This document shows positions 51,546 to 63,845 of a stretch of DNA of 64,000 nt, one piece after another (the first letter of the stretch is position 1; each line of letters starts with the position of its first letter). The DNA is from Chaunax sp. Z400 (lineage: Eukaryota > Chordata > Actinopteri > Lophiiformes > Chaunacidae). Position numbers and translations under genes: made by a program. The notes below the pieces were generated by a model. The model was not told the DNA's origin, searched no databases, and saw only the letters and a program-made list of their open reading frames with translations. The stretch is from NCBI GenBank assembly GCA_037577475.1, contig CM075193.1, forward strand, positions 1,430,001-1,494,000, given 5' to 3'.

Positions 51546-53415
51546 CTTATTAACCAGAGGTAATTATGAAAAAATAAATGTATACAAAGAAGTAAATAAA
51601 CAAATATAAGACAAATAAGACAAAAATTAATTTGGACAATAAAAGTCTAACTGTTTCTGGTTCCACTGATTCTCCTCCTGTCAGACTGGAATGAGGATGT
51701 GAGCCTCTAACCTCTCGTTTCATCATCACGTGTCGTCTCTGCTCTCAACACAAGAGGCTGCTGTTTACCCAGAATTCACAGCTGGCTGTCCACACAGGTG
51801 TCCTCACAAACTTCATGTAACTTTATTTAACTGTGTGTAACTTTATTTAACTTTCTGTAACTTTATAACTTTATTTAAGTTTATCTTACTTCAGGCCACT
51901 GAATGGGTTGGAAAAGTGTACGCTCACTTAGAAATGAAAACGAAGCTGAAGATGCCTCTTTGTTTCTTCACTTGATGGACTAAACATGTCTCCATGGAAA
52001 CCACTTGAGAGTGATGCTCGACTGTTGATTATAGTCACCGTTTCCCACCTTGGTGATGCATCAGGTCTGCTACTCTTCATCATCCCCATCATCACTGAAA
52101 GTTCAGTTCGTGTGAGGAAAAGTCTTGATTACAGGTAAAAATCAATAATCGCTGTATTTCTGCACTGAGATGAATAAAAACTTGGACATTATTACTATTT
52201 TCCATGCTCTCTTCTTGTTGTTTGAATCATCACTATGACATCACCGTCCTAATAACATCATGAATAGATTTGTCGCAGCTGTGATCTTAATCAGTTGTCA
52301 GGAACTTTTAGAGAACGTGGCGGTTAAAGATGCTCAGACTGGGATGACTTTGATGTCTCTACTGGTGATTAGTGATGGAAACGTGCAGCCAAACAGAATC
52401 TGATGTCCATAGGTCCAAAAACTAGGACACATATATTTGAAACTAATGACCAGATTGTTAGAAATGTTTTTGTTGGTATTTTATGGCTGATTCTTATTTC
52501 TGGTGACTTTTCTGAAGTTTCACTATGAGGCCAGAAACGACTCTATTCCTCCTTGTCCTGTCCTCTGGCGCTACCTTCAGGTGAAACATTACAACTCCAC
52601 CATTTAACTCGAACAAAAGTTAAATGGTGCAAAGAAGGTTTAATATGTAATTTTAACAATTATTTTTTGACAAGAACTGAATTCACAGCAGAAGAAAACT
52701 TCACACATCTCTGAACCAGGTTCATAGGAGACAAGTGGATCAGAAGATTCAAGTAAACTCAACATGTGCTGGAAACAGTCATGAGGAAGGTTTAACATTA
52801 ATTTAGCAGGTCAGCAAATGCATTTAGCTGCTGACTGAGACGACCAATCTCCTACTACACCAACCAAGATATAGGTCAGAGGTCAGACCAGTGGTTTTGG
52901 ATTGTGGGGTTTTAAACGCCGAGGTTCAGAGAGTGGAAAAGACAGGAGGGACTTAAAGGTAGCATCAAACACATTCTCTGCCCTGAGTTTATGATGTCAA
53001 AGCCAAACATGATGAATCAACTTTAATGAGTTCTACTAGTGTAATTTGAGACGTCACTTTCCAGGATCCTTCAGTCAGTCGTGTGAGAGAAACACATGTT
53101 GATGACCATAAAACAAGTCCTCTCAGTATGTTGAGGGTGTATTTAAAGGATGCTATGCTAACTGTTTATGGATGTCCTGTCCTGCCCTTCAAGTGAAGGT
53201 GTCCATGTCGGCATGTAGCTGTATGTCATCCATATGTGTCTCTGCAGTAGGTCACCATGGTGACGCTTCAATTCTCATGCTGTTGTGACCAACAGAGGAC
53301 ATAAGGAAAAAAAGTCTGATCAGGTAAATAAAAACCCAAATAAAAGTCAAAATTCCCTCCTATTGGATTCAAGAAACACCAACATAACTTCTATCAAATA
53401 AAATCGATATATTGA
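51546..53415. other. Intergenic, no gene seen
   Basis: About 1.9 kb of ordinary AT-rich DNA. Three CTTTATTTAA-like repeats occur at 51815-51880. Confidence 0.4.
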
Positions 53416-53417
53416 CA

Positions 53418-53650
53418 GCTGATGGTCGGACCGGCAGACCTGCAGACCTGCAGCTGATGGTCGGACCGGCAGACCTGCAGACCTGCCGCTGATGGTCGGA
53501 CCGGCAGACCTGCAGACCTGCAGCTGATGGTCGGACCGGCAGACCTGCAGACCTGCCGCTGATGGTCGGACCGGCAGACCTGCAGACCTGCAGCTGATGG
53601 TCGGACCGGCAGACCTGCAGACCTGCAGCTGATGGTCGGACCAGCAGGTC
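53418..53650. repeat. 35-bp minisatellite with a 70-bp dimer pattern
   Basis: Nearly seven copies of a 35-bp unit that includes GCTGATGGTCGGACCGGCAG and ACCTGCAGACCTG. The unit boundaries alternate CAGCTG and CCGCTG for most copies, making a 70-bp period. Long open frames across it on the minus strand are by-products. Confidence 0.95.
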
Positions 53651-56290
53651 CTCCAAATTAAACGACACGGCATGTTTTATCAAGCTCTTGATGACGAAGG
53701 TCCTCTAACTCAGCTAAGAAGTCATTTGAACCAAAATACAAATTTGACCTTGTCTGCAAGATATCTTTAAAAGCTGTCAAATGATTTTGAATGAGGTGGA
53801 GACCAAGAGAGTTGGAATTTTGAGGTGGAGATGGAGGAAACTTTGCAATAACACTTTGCCACAATCATCAACTCCTTCCACATTTTTAGCCACACATGAA
53901 CTTAACAGCATCAAATCTACACACATGGAGGCTCACTAATATCGTGCACACACTCCACCTCCTGAATCCTCACACCCTGTTAAATCTGAATGACCTCTGA
54001 CCTGCAACCCGTCTGCAGCCATACAGTCATTTCTCTGGCATCCTCATGTGTCACCGGCTACAAGTAGCTGTCCTGGGGCACGCACATGACATTCCCAAAA
54101 ATGGCTGCCATCGCATGAGCCATGCGCTGAGTCGATGACCCTCATTGTCATCACTAACGCGCTCCTGGTATGTCCACCAAAGCCCTCACATACAGGAGGA
54201 GTGGAAATAATATAAAGAATCTAAGTAGAGCTGTCAGGAATGGGATTGAGTAAAAATATTTCCTCCTGAAAAGTTTAGAAGTACCTCAGAGTATTCTTCA
54301 GCAGAGTACTTGAGGCATCAGGCGTGTGCTCAGCTGCTCTTCACCAGAGAAGAATGTGATATGAATCTAATTTCGGCGTATAAATCAGCACCAGTGAGCC
54401 CCATGGAGCCGCGACGATTCTGGTGCATCATTTATCATACAGTAGGTCTGACATGTGTCTGGCAGCCGGGGGGGGGTCTGATTCAGGCCACTTGAAACCA
54501 TTTTGGCAACCAAGAATTTATTACTGTCCACCATCTTTGTGCCAGAGAGTGAAAACTAGATGGAGCTGAAGTGGGGCGAGAATACAAAGAACTGTGATTG
54601 GCTGAGCAATCACATTCAAACCAGTAATATTTCTGACATAGTAGTAAAAACACAGTTTCAGCTCCAGTATTTGAGTACACATACTCCTGGACAAAGATTA
54701 CTCCAATAGGCTTTAAGTAAACATTATATTTTTTGCTCGAGTTGAAGTACTGGAGGACTAAATAAGTATTCAAAAGTACATTATCCAGACCCTGAATCTA
54801 AAGGATTGTTCTTCAGGTTGTACCCAACTTCTCCAAAATATTTCATAAATATCTGTTTAGTATTTTTTGAGTCATCCTGCAAACAGACAGACAAATGAGG
54901 CAAAAAGAAAATGAATCCTGCAAAAGGCTTCAAGAGTGAAAGTAACTGTTTTTCTAATGTAATGGAGTAAAAGTCACAAGTTTCTAAAATAAGTCACACT
55001 TTTTTGCAGTGCACATGTGGAGGATGAACTTAAAAAACTGGTTCTAAATGATTCATCAGTTTAAATTAAATCTTAGATTAAGTCGTGACCTCGTTATCTT
55101 AAATCCCAGTCCTGCCTTCCATTGGTCAGATGGTGATGTTCTGCCAGCTTAAAAATCCAAACACATCTATGATATCGCTGTGCTAACTAGCTACCAACGA
55201 GCTACCAGTCAAGTACTGGTTTTCTACGGTGTTCGAGTTCAAGAAGAAAATATTTCCAGGAAGAGAAAAACACAAAAATAGTCTTAAATGTAGCAGGAAG
55301 AATATTAAAAAGGAACACCTGGATTTTTAAAAATTATTTATTGTCTTTAGTTTGTTGTCAGTCCTCTGACAGACGTTTTGAACATGAACTCAGGACATCT
55401 CAGCATCACACTGGCCGACCTTCTCAGCAGCTTTCTGTCAGCTGCTGTTGGTTGAAGCAGATTCAGTGTCAGCTGCCCTCCGGCTGTGGGACGTCCGACA
55501 CCATCTGCTGTAGAACTTGACCCAACCTTTGACATCATGATATGTGTTGCATGTTACTGAGATCAGAAATGCTACAGAGTGGTGGGATGGCATCAGGCTG
55601 ACGTAGCTTCATACCTCCACTGATGAGGGTGTGTAAAACTTCTGACAATTCCACTCAAATTTTTCAAAAAGTTTGCTTAAAAAACACGTGAGAAAAATAA
55701 AGGAGTTTAATCTCAGATGTTTGATGAGCTGAAGGGAATAAACTGAGAGTCACTGATCTGAACTCCAGTCAGTAAATGCCCTGTATGTACTGCCACATGC
55801 ATGTTGCCATGTGTGCTGAAAAAAGCCAAGACGACCACTGACATGGCAACGTTTGTCGTGCCCTCCACAGAATTTAGCAGGGGATCCAACTCTGTGCTCT
55901 TTTAATAAGTCAAATCAAAAATAGCTTAACAGATTTATGAAGCGACGAGAGCAGATGTCAATGCTTTGGACTCTTAACTTTAAATAACTCTGGTGATGTA
56001 TTTTATTGCTACACTTTTGTCCCAGTGGTCCTTAAATGCAAATTAAGAGAGAGAGACAGAGAATATCTAGGATAGCACCAGAGACAATGAAAAGGGTTTA
56101 TCCTCACTGGAGCGTGAATGTGCATGTGAAACAGCATGTGAGCGAGCTGTTAACAGCGTGTCATGTCATGTATTTTAAGCTTTGTTTGTGTCATTCAAAG
56201 AACAATGTCAGGTAGCTTTTGCCATGTGACTTTAGTCGTCATGGTAACAATCAGAAGCACGTGGGTAATGTTGTGAAACAGTCACAGTTT
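53651..56290. other. Intergenic, no gene seen
   Basis: No feature recognised. Confidence 0.4.
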
Positions 56291-56319
56291 GGTGACGTTT
56301 AGAGATCCAAACTATTTAA

Positions 56320-56620
56320 ATCTGTTAAAGTTAACTTACAGGGTGGCATGTCAGCACCATCTGGGTTTGTTTGAATGTCCTACCCGTGGGTTCCCTCTGG
56401 GGACTACGACTCCCTCCTACAGTCCTACAACATACAGTAGAGGTGAATTGGAGTCTCTAAATTGTCTGTATGTATGAATCTTTCTTTGTCTCCATATGTC
56501 TCAGCTCTGCGATGAACCGCCGACCTGTCCAGGGTGTACGCTGTCAGCTGCTATAGGCTCCAGCCCTCCTGCGAACCTGCAAAGGAAGAAAACAGTTGTA
56601 GAGAATGGATGGATGGGCGA
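56320..56620 (+). repeat. Common teleost short repeat ending in GAATGGATGGATGG
   Basis: It contains GGTGAATTGGAGTCTCTAAA, GCGATGAACCGCCGACCTGT, CCAGGGTGTACGCTGTCAGC-like and GGCTCCAGCCCTCCTGCGA, and ends AGAGAATGGATGGATGG. This order is a well-known repeat in fish genomes, a LINE 3' tail or derived SINE; family not assigned. Confidence 0.75.
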
Positions 56621-57665
56621 CATCTGAGGGACGTTCAGGGAATCCTTCTAATCTGATGAGGTAGCAGCAGCATCCCAATTTCACGTGTCATTTGGATGAA
56701 GTCAGGTGGCTAGTCCATATGTCATTGGTCGCCATAGTAAAAAATAATAAACACATGGTTTATTGGAACAGTCAGTTAGGTTAGGTTCAAATCTGATTCG
56801 TCAGATGTAGGGAAAGATTTGGGGAAAAATACATTTACTTATGTACATAAATGTACCTTCAATGTTAGCCCTTCTATACAGATTGTTCACGGCGGGGCTG
56901 TTGCACCTTTACTCACTGTTCTGTATATAAGTTACAAAGGCTGAGGGTGGAGTCTCTCTGACAAATGTAAAATAATGGCACTGAGCCTCAGAGCGTACAG
57001 CAGGATCACAGCGAGGAGTGCCCTTGGAGGATAATGTATTTCTAATTAAAGGACATGGTTGGAAGGTTGAAGCTCAGATGTGGCCACTGAACTGCAGGGA
57101 TGAAGCATTTTCACGTCTCCTGCCAGATGCTGTTTGTCTTCAGTGAAGTCGCTGCACAGTGTCTTTGAGTCCTGGCAGGAGTCCAGAGCTGAAGGACTCA
57201 GAGGAGGTCCAAATTTAATATGACGTCCACAGAAAGGAGATTAAATTCAGGCTGAAGTTCTCTGAGAGGTTCTTTGAGAGGTTCTCTAAGAGCACATAAG
57301 TGGACGTTGATTGGTTGAACATTTGAGCCAAAGCAGCACCATCAGCCTAGAACGTTAGACGTGTAAACGAGAAATGGAACAAAATGTGAACGAATGTCTG
57401 CAAAAGTGATTTTAAACGATCGTCTAAAATAGGTCAATAAATGTTTTACATAGGCTGTGCTGCAGGATCGAATCTAATTCCATGTTCATTTTCCATTTAT
57501 TTACTTAACGTCCATCTATATCTATTGATCTGTTCGTCTGAACCCAGTGGTTTTGACAGAGCTGAGGTTCAGCAGCATCGCTGTGTGTTCTCTAAAGAAC
57601 CATCTCTGTCCTACATAACTCTGACATGAAAAAACAAAAACAAAGGGCAAAACCAGCTGGAAGGA
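56621..57665. other. Intergenic, no gene seen
   Basis: About 1 kb without any feature I can support. Confidence 0.4.
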
Positions 57666-57668
57666 CGA

Positions 57669-57683
57669 GTGTGTGTGTGTGTT

Positions 57684-57734
<51 letters not shown>

Positions 57735-57942
57735 ACATGAGGTGTGTCAGAGAAGGTGTGTTTGATGTGTCTGTGTGTGTGTTTGTGTGTGTGTGTTTGT
57801 GTGTGTGTTTGTGTGTGTGTCTGTGTGTGTGTTTGTGTGTGTGTGTGTCTGTGTGTGTGTTTGTGTGTGTGTTTGTGTGTGTGTGTCTCTGTGTGTGTGT
57901 GTGTGTGTCTCTGTGTGTGTGTCTGTGTGTGTGTGTGTGTGT

Positions 57943-57976
<34 letters not shown>

Positions 57977-58036
57977 CTCTGTGTGTGTGTGTGTGTGTGT
58001 GTCTCTGTGTGTGTGTCTGTGTGTGTGTGTGTGTGT

Positions 58037-58067
<31 letters not shown>

Positions 58068-58112
58068 GACATGAGGTGTGTCAGAGAAGGTGTGTTTGAT
58101 GTGTCTGTGTGT
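57669..58112. repeat. GT-rich tandem region with a duplicated 46-bp marker
   Basis: GT runs broken by TTT and CTCT. The marker segment beginning GGACATGAGGTGTGTCAGAG occurs at 57733 and again at 58067, 334 bp apart, at the two ends of the region. Confidence 0.93.
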
Positions 58113-58854
58113 ATACAGGCTGCCATCAGGCCTGTGTGTGCTTCATCATTCTGTCTCTCATCTTCATCCATATTTCAACCTGATGACACGTTCAGTGAGT
58201 CGACACACTGACCCTGAACACATCACAGAAGCACATGTTGTATATGTGTGTGTGTTTTTATGATGAAATATGACTGCTGACAACAGACGTGTACCTGAAT
58301 CGTTCAGGTTAAAGAACATGTTGTCTCTCCTTAAAGAAACATACAGTCATTACTGAATGAGTCCTTGTGATTTTTACTGCTCAGTCACTCGTTTGCAGAT
58401 GGTTTTTGATGCAGCAGCAGCTCACAGTCTCCTGGACACATTCGTTAATTTATTAGGTGTTAGTTGAGTCCGTGACAAGCGTTACATGGTAAACATTGAT
58501 TGAAACTCTCATTTGAACTTCTTTGAAAAGCTAACTGATGCTCGACAGACGACTGTTCACTTCACTGCTGGATCAGATGACTGCAGTAGTCGTGGGTGTT
58601 TATCTGCTCTAGTGTCATCAGCTGGGATGGAAACTTTACGCCCGCTTCCACAAAGGTTTTAAATAGAAGGAGAAAAATGATCAAGTGTATATTTACCTCC
58701 TCTTCCAAGGAGGTTACGTTTTTTTATTAACAGGGTTACTCAAAATATTAAAATAAAGCACATGACCACCAGAGTCTATTTTACATAAATTAAACCTCCA
58801 TTCAAATTCCAATAGACGTCACTCAGAGAATGCAAACAGCCATCAGCTTCCCAA

Positions 58855-59230
58855 GTATGTCATCACACCTGAAACCAACAGGCCCATGATAGTCTGACCC
58901 TCATCATGTGAGTCCTGGACCATGAAAACCTGGACCTAGAATCTGGATCACATTGGTATCATTATTAGTTTGGTTGTTATTCTAGACAAAACTATTTTTC
59001 ACCAATGGTGGGTTTCTTCAGGATGTAGATCAGGATCTTTATAAGATAAGATTCTGGATCACTTTTTGACTTTCTTATAAATGGTGAGATGGAGCATTTT
59101 TTAAAATCATTTTGCCAATCATGAAAAATAATAATCATCCAATCAAAATAATACCCAGGTTTGGAGAACTCACGATGCTTCACCACTATGTGCAACTGAT
59201 CATAATCCCGATCTGGGAGATTAAACGTCT
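58855..59230. repeat. Dispersed repeat family A copy downstream of pcgf5
   Basis: Counterpart of 17522-17720 (see there). Its right part (ACGATGCTTCACCACTATGT) matches 860-900 and 43915. Confidence 0.8.
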
Positions 59231-59445
59231 TCTGGCTGCAGCCTGATGATCTGCTGCTTTGTGTTTTCTGCTGCAGGACGTCAACCAGAAAAAGCAGGAA
59301 GGAAAACTCATCTAATGGGAAAGTAGTTCATCGCCTCTTCTTTTTTATGTTTAAAAAAAATAAATGAACATGTTAATTTTGGTGTCATCCTCAGACAATG
59401 AGAGTAAATGTGATAAAAACAACCATCAACAGTAGAAAATCAACA

Positions 59446-59705
59446 TTTATTCTAGTTAGACAGGCAAAGTGAAGATATAGACGGATCTGAACAGGTTTTT
59501 AGGCACAGGGACATACATTTAAAAATATCATATAGCATATATTATTCTATGTAGCATAAAACCTCTTTACCATAACAACGTTCATCATTGGCTGTACAAA
59601 AATACACTTCGATCTTTCTCTGCACGTTGTGGATATGTTTATGACTGTTTGTGTGTGTCTGCGTGCAAATGAAGGTGTTCCAAATGTTTGCCATGTTTGT
59701 TATTG

Positions 59706-59795
<90 letters not shown>

Positions 59796-59818
59796 CGTCG
59801 TGTTCTCGCAGCTGTGGT
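59446..59818 (-). other. pcgf5 3'UTR with (CA)n tract (tentative)
   Basis: The sequence after the stop includes a perfect (CA)43 tract at about 59794-59709, beginning only 25 nt past the stop codon. The first AATAAA on this strand is at 59451-59446, a candidate poly(A) signal. The 3' end is unverified. Confidence 0.45.
59709..59794. repeat. (GT)43 microsatellite in pcgf5 3'UTR
   Basis: Perfect GT repeats; (CA)n in the transcript. Confidence 0.97.
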
Positions 59819-59866
59819 TCAGCCAAAGTCGATGCGTGGCCGGTACTCAAGAACCATGGGGTACGT
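59819..59866 (-). CDS. pcgf5: pcgf5 terminal coding exon
   Basis: Acceptor with a strong pyrimidine tract (CCTCTCTCCTCAG) followed by TYPMVLEYRPRIDFG and TGA at 59821-59819. The EYRPRIDFG ending is characteristic of PCGF5. Confidence 0.93.
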   Translation of the reverse strand, partial: TYPMVLEYRPRIDFG

Positions 59867-62800
59867 CTGAGGAGAGAGGAAAAAAACAGTCTGATGAAGA
59901 CAACCGAGCAGTAGTATTATTATATTATGAGATGAAAGATGAAAGTTTATTAGAATGAAATCTTCATTTTATAACAAAAAATTCATTGTGAGAATAAAGT
60001 CAGACAATTATGAGAACAGTCACAATATTATGAGAACAGAGTCTTAATACTGAGAGACAAAGTCATACTATTATGAGAATAAATTGATAATTTAACAAGA
60101 CAAGAAAGTCATAACAGTAGTAAAAAAAATATAATAATATGAGAATAAAGGTTCTGATTCTTTCTTGGGAACAGACTCCAATCTTTTCAAAGTCCTGACG
60201 CTTATATATTATATAATAATGTGGTGTTTATGTGCCAAAAGCTTCAATATTTCTTTATTTGTGAAACCTACATAATAAAGTATAGCTTCACAAGATGCTC
60301 CACGTTCCTCATTTTGATGCTGATGACACTCTTCTGTTATTTATCCTCTAATACATAAACTGAAATTAGGATTTTATGTGTATTCTAATAATACTGATGT
60401 TTTTCTTTTAAAATTTATGACTTTATTCTTTTAATATTCTCAGTATACTCAAAATCTGCTTTTTTCCCCTCAGTGTGGCCCTAATACTAAAAATGTAGCT
60501 GAATTTGTTTATGATGAAGTCAAACATGTCGGTGGTCGATGATCACGTCTGTAACTTAGTCATGTTGGATGGATGGACATTTCCAGCATCCCATAACGTT
60601 GTGGTTGGATCTGGTAACCAATCAGAGAGCGACTATTGCCTAAAACTTCCTGGAGAAGACGTGAGGAGACAATCAGTCCCTGTGTTGACCACCTGTCATC
60701 CTCTTAAACGTTTGATGGTTAAATAACAGAGATGAGGATGCTGACATTACGATCCTGTAAGCTGCCAGTTTCCTTAAACATTCAATAAAAATGAAGGCGA
60801 GAGTTTGTGTGAAGCAAAGCGGCGACAGCGTCCTGCTTTAGGAGAGTGTCAGCCTGAAGCTGCTGAGTACAGCTGCTGTCAGCTCCTGCAGCTTTCTGCT
60901 GCATCATGTCTCCAAAAAAAGGACGACACTGCATCGCCCTGACCGCTCTCACAGCTCTGTGTGCATCTGTGACACTAATTATAGGAAACCAACACATGTT
61001 CTGTTAGTGTCGGCTACATTTAACAGCTGCTCTGGTGTCACACATCACGGTCTGGTTCGAAAACATTTTCTACATTTTAAATTCTAGACATCTGACTTGG
61101 TTGGGAATAAATATATTTGCAACTATCATCATTTTTTCCCCCAGGTTTTTCTGTTCTGACCAGATTCCCTTCATTTCTTTTTCAAGAAACACGGATGTTG
61201 TTTCCTCTGGTTTCATGTATGCCCACCCATTTCTCCTTTCATTCATTCTCCTAAAACTCTGATGGTTCTGAGATCTTTTCTTCTTTCGATGTAACCTTGA
61301 CAGAAACCGAAGAGTGACGACGTTCAGCTTCTCTGTAGCTGCAGAACTGGTTTGACTGTGTTTAGGGAAAGGTTTTGTGTTTCACTCACTCAGACCAAAG
61401 ACGTTCCTGCTTCTGAACACAGAGCGCCAACACCAGACACTGATTTGTGCTAATGAGGTGAATCCAGAGCTTCTCAGTTACAGCAGGGATGGAACAGTTT
61501 GTGGCTTTGGGCTGATCTCAGGGAAACATTTTGTGATTTATTATATCGAGCCTAATCTGAGAGGCAGATTGACCTTTGAACAGAATAAACATGAGGAACA
61601 GCTCATTTTGTTTCTTTATTTTCCCTGTTTTTGTTTGTTTGTCTGTTAGGATTTCTAAAAAAGATCTTTTTTTTAGAGGATTCTTTACCACTGTGGGACA
61701 GGAGAAATTAAAAATATTTCCTTCTAACTTCATGGATAATTCTAACTATGCTTGGACTAAAATGACACGACGACATCCTGGAGCAAAGCATTCTAAACGG
61801 CTGAACAGGAACAGATCATATAACTTGTCCTGCAGCCTTTTCTTTGTATCATTCATCAGCAGCCACTGGTGTTCTCCTGCAGAGCTGTGTTTGTTTGTCT
61901 GTGACATGTTGACAGTGTGAGTCCACAGATTTCCATACAGTATAAAGGCCCAGATGAAATATGACCTTCAGCTGGAACAATCTGTGCACACTAAACCATC
62001 TCTATCTCATCTTTACATAAGAAGGCTGTCAGGTCAAACAGGATTATTGAGGTCAAACAATGTTTGTGTCCCAAATCTCATACTTCCACACTCATCCTGG
62101 CCAGTTTGAGTGTATCAATGCGTTCACACAACTAAAGGCCCATTTATGCTCCATGTTAAAGATGGATACGGAGACAAATGGAGCCTTCCGTACGTAATCA
62201 GGTACGTTTTCAGAGAGCTTAAGGATACGGACGAGATGGACGAAATGGAGCAAAACCACCAGAAACGGTTGGGGGCAGTGTGGCTACAATTCATGCAAGG
62301 CACGACAAACGTGTACGTAAAACAAAGAAGAAGAAAAAGTGTTAAAAACTCTCTGTCCTCATGTCTTGATGTGCCAGGCTTCACATGATGATGTCATCAT
62401 CATCATCATCATCATCCGCATTCATCCATACACCTGCAGGATCCAGATCCTATAGGCATGTCGGAGATTTAATTCATTAATGAAGTTAAGCTGCTGTGCA
62501 TCGTGGGTAAATGTCACGGACGGCGGAGACGCACTTCTGGTTTCTGCTGCTGGGGGATCACTGCTGGTGATGTCATCAATATTTTCCTCATTAATGATGG
62601 ATTATTTCAGCCACCTGTATCCCATCAGCTGTTAATCAGAATGATCATTTTTCTGATGGATCTGCAGACTGATCATCACTATACCTATTAAACACACAGG
62701 GGTGTGCAGCAGCCCTCCTCCTCCTCCTCCTCCTCCTCTTTAGTTAATTATGGCTGACTTTGCTCATATGCAGTCAGATGGAGTTGTTGATGGGACAGAG

Positions 62801-63356
62801 GATTGGGAGACGGCGGAGGTAGAAGGTCCACTGGTCAAGGACCACATCCCTGTCCCTCAGTGAAGACCAGTGATGTTTATATAGCAGAGCTCCAGGTGAG
62901 ACACATCTGGCTGGTAAAGGAAATTATAAATGTTGCACCTTATTTTCGCCCAGATTTGCATCGTTCCAGGAGCTAAAGGGAGTTGGACGTGTCATAAATG
63001 GACCTGCACCATAGACTTTTGACGATGTGGTACACATTAATGTGTTTAATGTATTTGTTATACGTGAAGTTTTGATAAAAAAAGGTAAAATATAATGAAT
63101 CAAAGAAAATAAAAAAATATATAAATCATAATCTTTACTGTGTGATTGTTCTAAAATTTCACCGTTTTATACTAACAACAGGGCACTAAAAAAACAGGAA
63201 GTCTTTCAGCTTCAAGTCAGAACTTATGAAAGTAGGCTAATATATGCTAACATATGCTAACTTCTGCCTGCCTACGCACAACCTCAGAAACTCCTCTTAA
63301 TCTGAACCATGAATTCAAAGTTTAACGCTGTGGGGATGAGCTTTTCATCCATGTAT

Positions 63357-63449
<93 letters not shown>

Positions 63450-63598
63450 ATGCCTTCCTGCACAAATGCATCGACACACGAGGGTGCAGACGAGGGCGAC
63501 AGCCTTACGTTCTCTCCATGTAGCCTCCATCGGGTCATGTAGATGAACTCCAGAGTGTGATCTCTGCCCATGATCTCCCCGTTACACAGCACATCCAG
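59819..63598 (-). CDS. pcgf5: pcgf5: Polycomb group RING finger 5, 3' end (last two coding exons)
   Basis: Two minus-strand exons, 63598-63509 and 59866-59819, encode the C-terminal part of a PCGF5 protein. The first gives LDVLCNGEIMGRDHTLEFIY then MTRWRLHGEN, the end of the RAWUL (ubiquitin-like) domain. The second gives TYPMVLEYRPRIDFG and stop, close to human SYPMVLQYRPRIDFG. PCGF5 is the defining subunit of the variant Polycomb complex PRC1.5 and works with RING1A/B to monoubiquitinate H2A in the nucleus. Both exons are phase 0 at their shared junction. The RING domain exons must lie beyond 64000. Human PCGF5 has about 20 residues between these two blocks; I find no such exon here. Teleosts have pcgf5a and pcgf5b; I cannot tell which this is. 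Confidence 0.9.
62138..62340 (+). repeat. MITE-like repeat, reference copy in pcgf5 intron
   Basis: Left end CTAAAGGCCCATTTATGCTC, right end ACAAAGAAGAAGAAAAAG. Related pieces are at 2553-2770 and, inverted, at 3165-3290. Internal GTACG-rich sequence (CTTCCGTACGTAATCAGGTA). The 20-bp ends do not form an obvious inverted pair, so class is uncertain. Confidence 0.65.
62396..62417. repeat. (ATC)n microsatellite
   Basis: Seven CAT units. Confidence 0.9.
63359..63447. repeat. (CA)n microsatellite after pcgf5 RAWUL exon
   Basis: About 44 CA units with one GA interruption; (UG)n in the transcript, about 60 nt after the donor. Confidence 0.97.
63509..63598 (-). CDS. pcgf5: pcgf5 penultimate coding exon found (RAWUL end)
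   Basis: 90 nt, 30 codons, acceptor TTTCCAG at 63599 onward, donor GTAAGG at 63508. It encodes NGEIMGRDHTLEFIYMTRWR, diagnostic for PCGF5. A (UG)n tract begins about 60 nt after the donor, and a (CA)16 tract lies about 210 nt before the acceptor. Confidence 0.93.
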
Positions 63599-63805
63599 CT
63601 GGAAACAAAAAAAAATAATACAAAAAATATCTTGAGTTTGAATGTTTTCAAAAGACAAATGAAAGAAATGATTAAAATATGGAGTTAATTTAACAAACAA
63701 TAAAAGGATGACAAGATAGAGAAAACAACAAAAGAAAAGACAAAAGATTTCAGTCCCAATGCAGAAACTGAAGAGGAAGTTCACTGTGGTAATGAGTGGG
63801 AGGAA

Positions 63806-63845
<40 letters not shown>

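Larger units (their letters stand above)
59867..63508 (-). other. pcgf5 intron between the two exons found
   Basis: 3.6 kb without a recognisable exon. It holds a (CA)n run at 63359-63447, a MITE-like repeat at about 62138-62340, an (ATC)n run near 62396-62417 and AT-rich sequence. The human exon for about 20 residues before SYPMV was searched for by eye and not found. Confidence 0.5.

Noticed and set aside
53347..53683. Minus-strand frames rich in CRSAGPTIS repeats
   Set aside because: They are created by the 35-bp minisatellite, whose length is not a multiple of three, so all frames stay open; no similarity to a known protein.
54483..54773. 96-codon minus-strand frame in the intergenic region
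   Set aside because: No recognisable motif, no splice or codon-bias support; likely chance.
60782..60997. 71-codon minus-strand frame considered as the missing pcgf5 exon
   Set aside because: The translation has no resemblance to the human linker and no suitable 60-nt interval with AG and GT borders in the right phase was seen.
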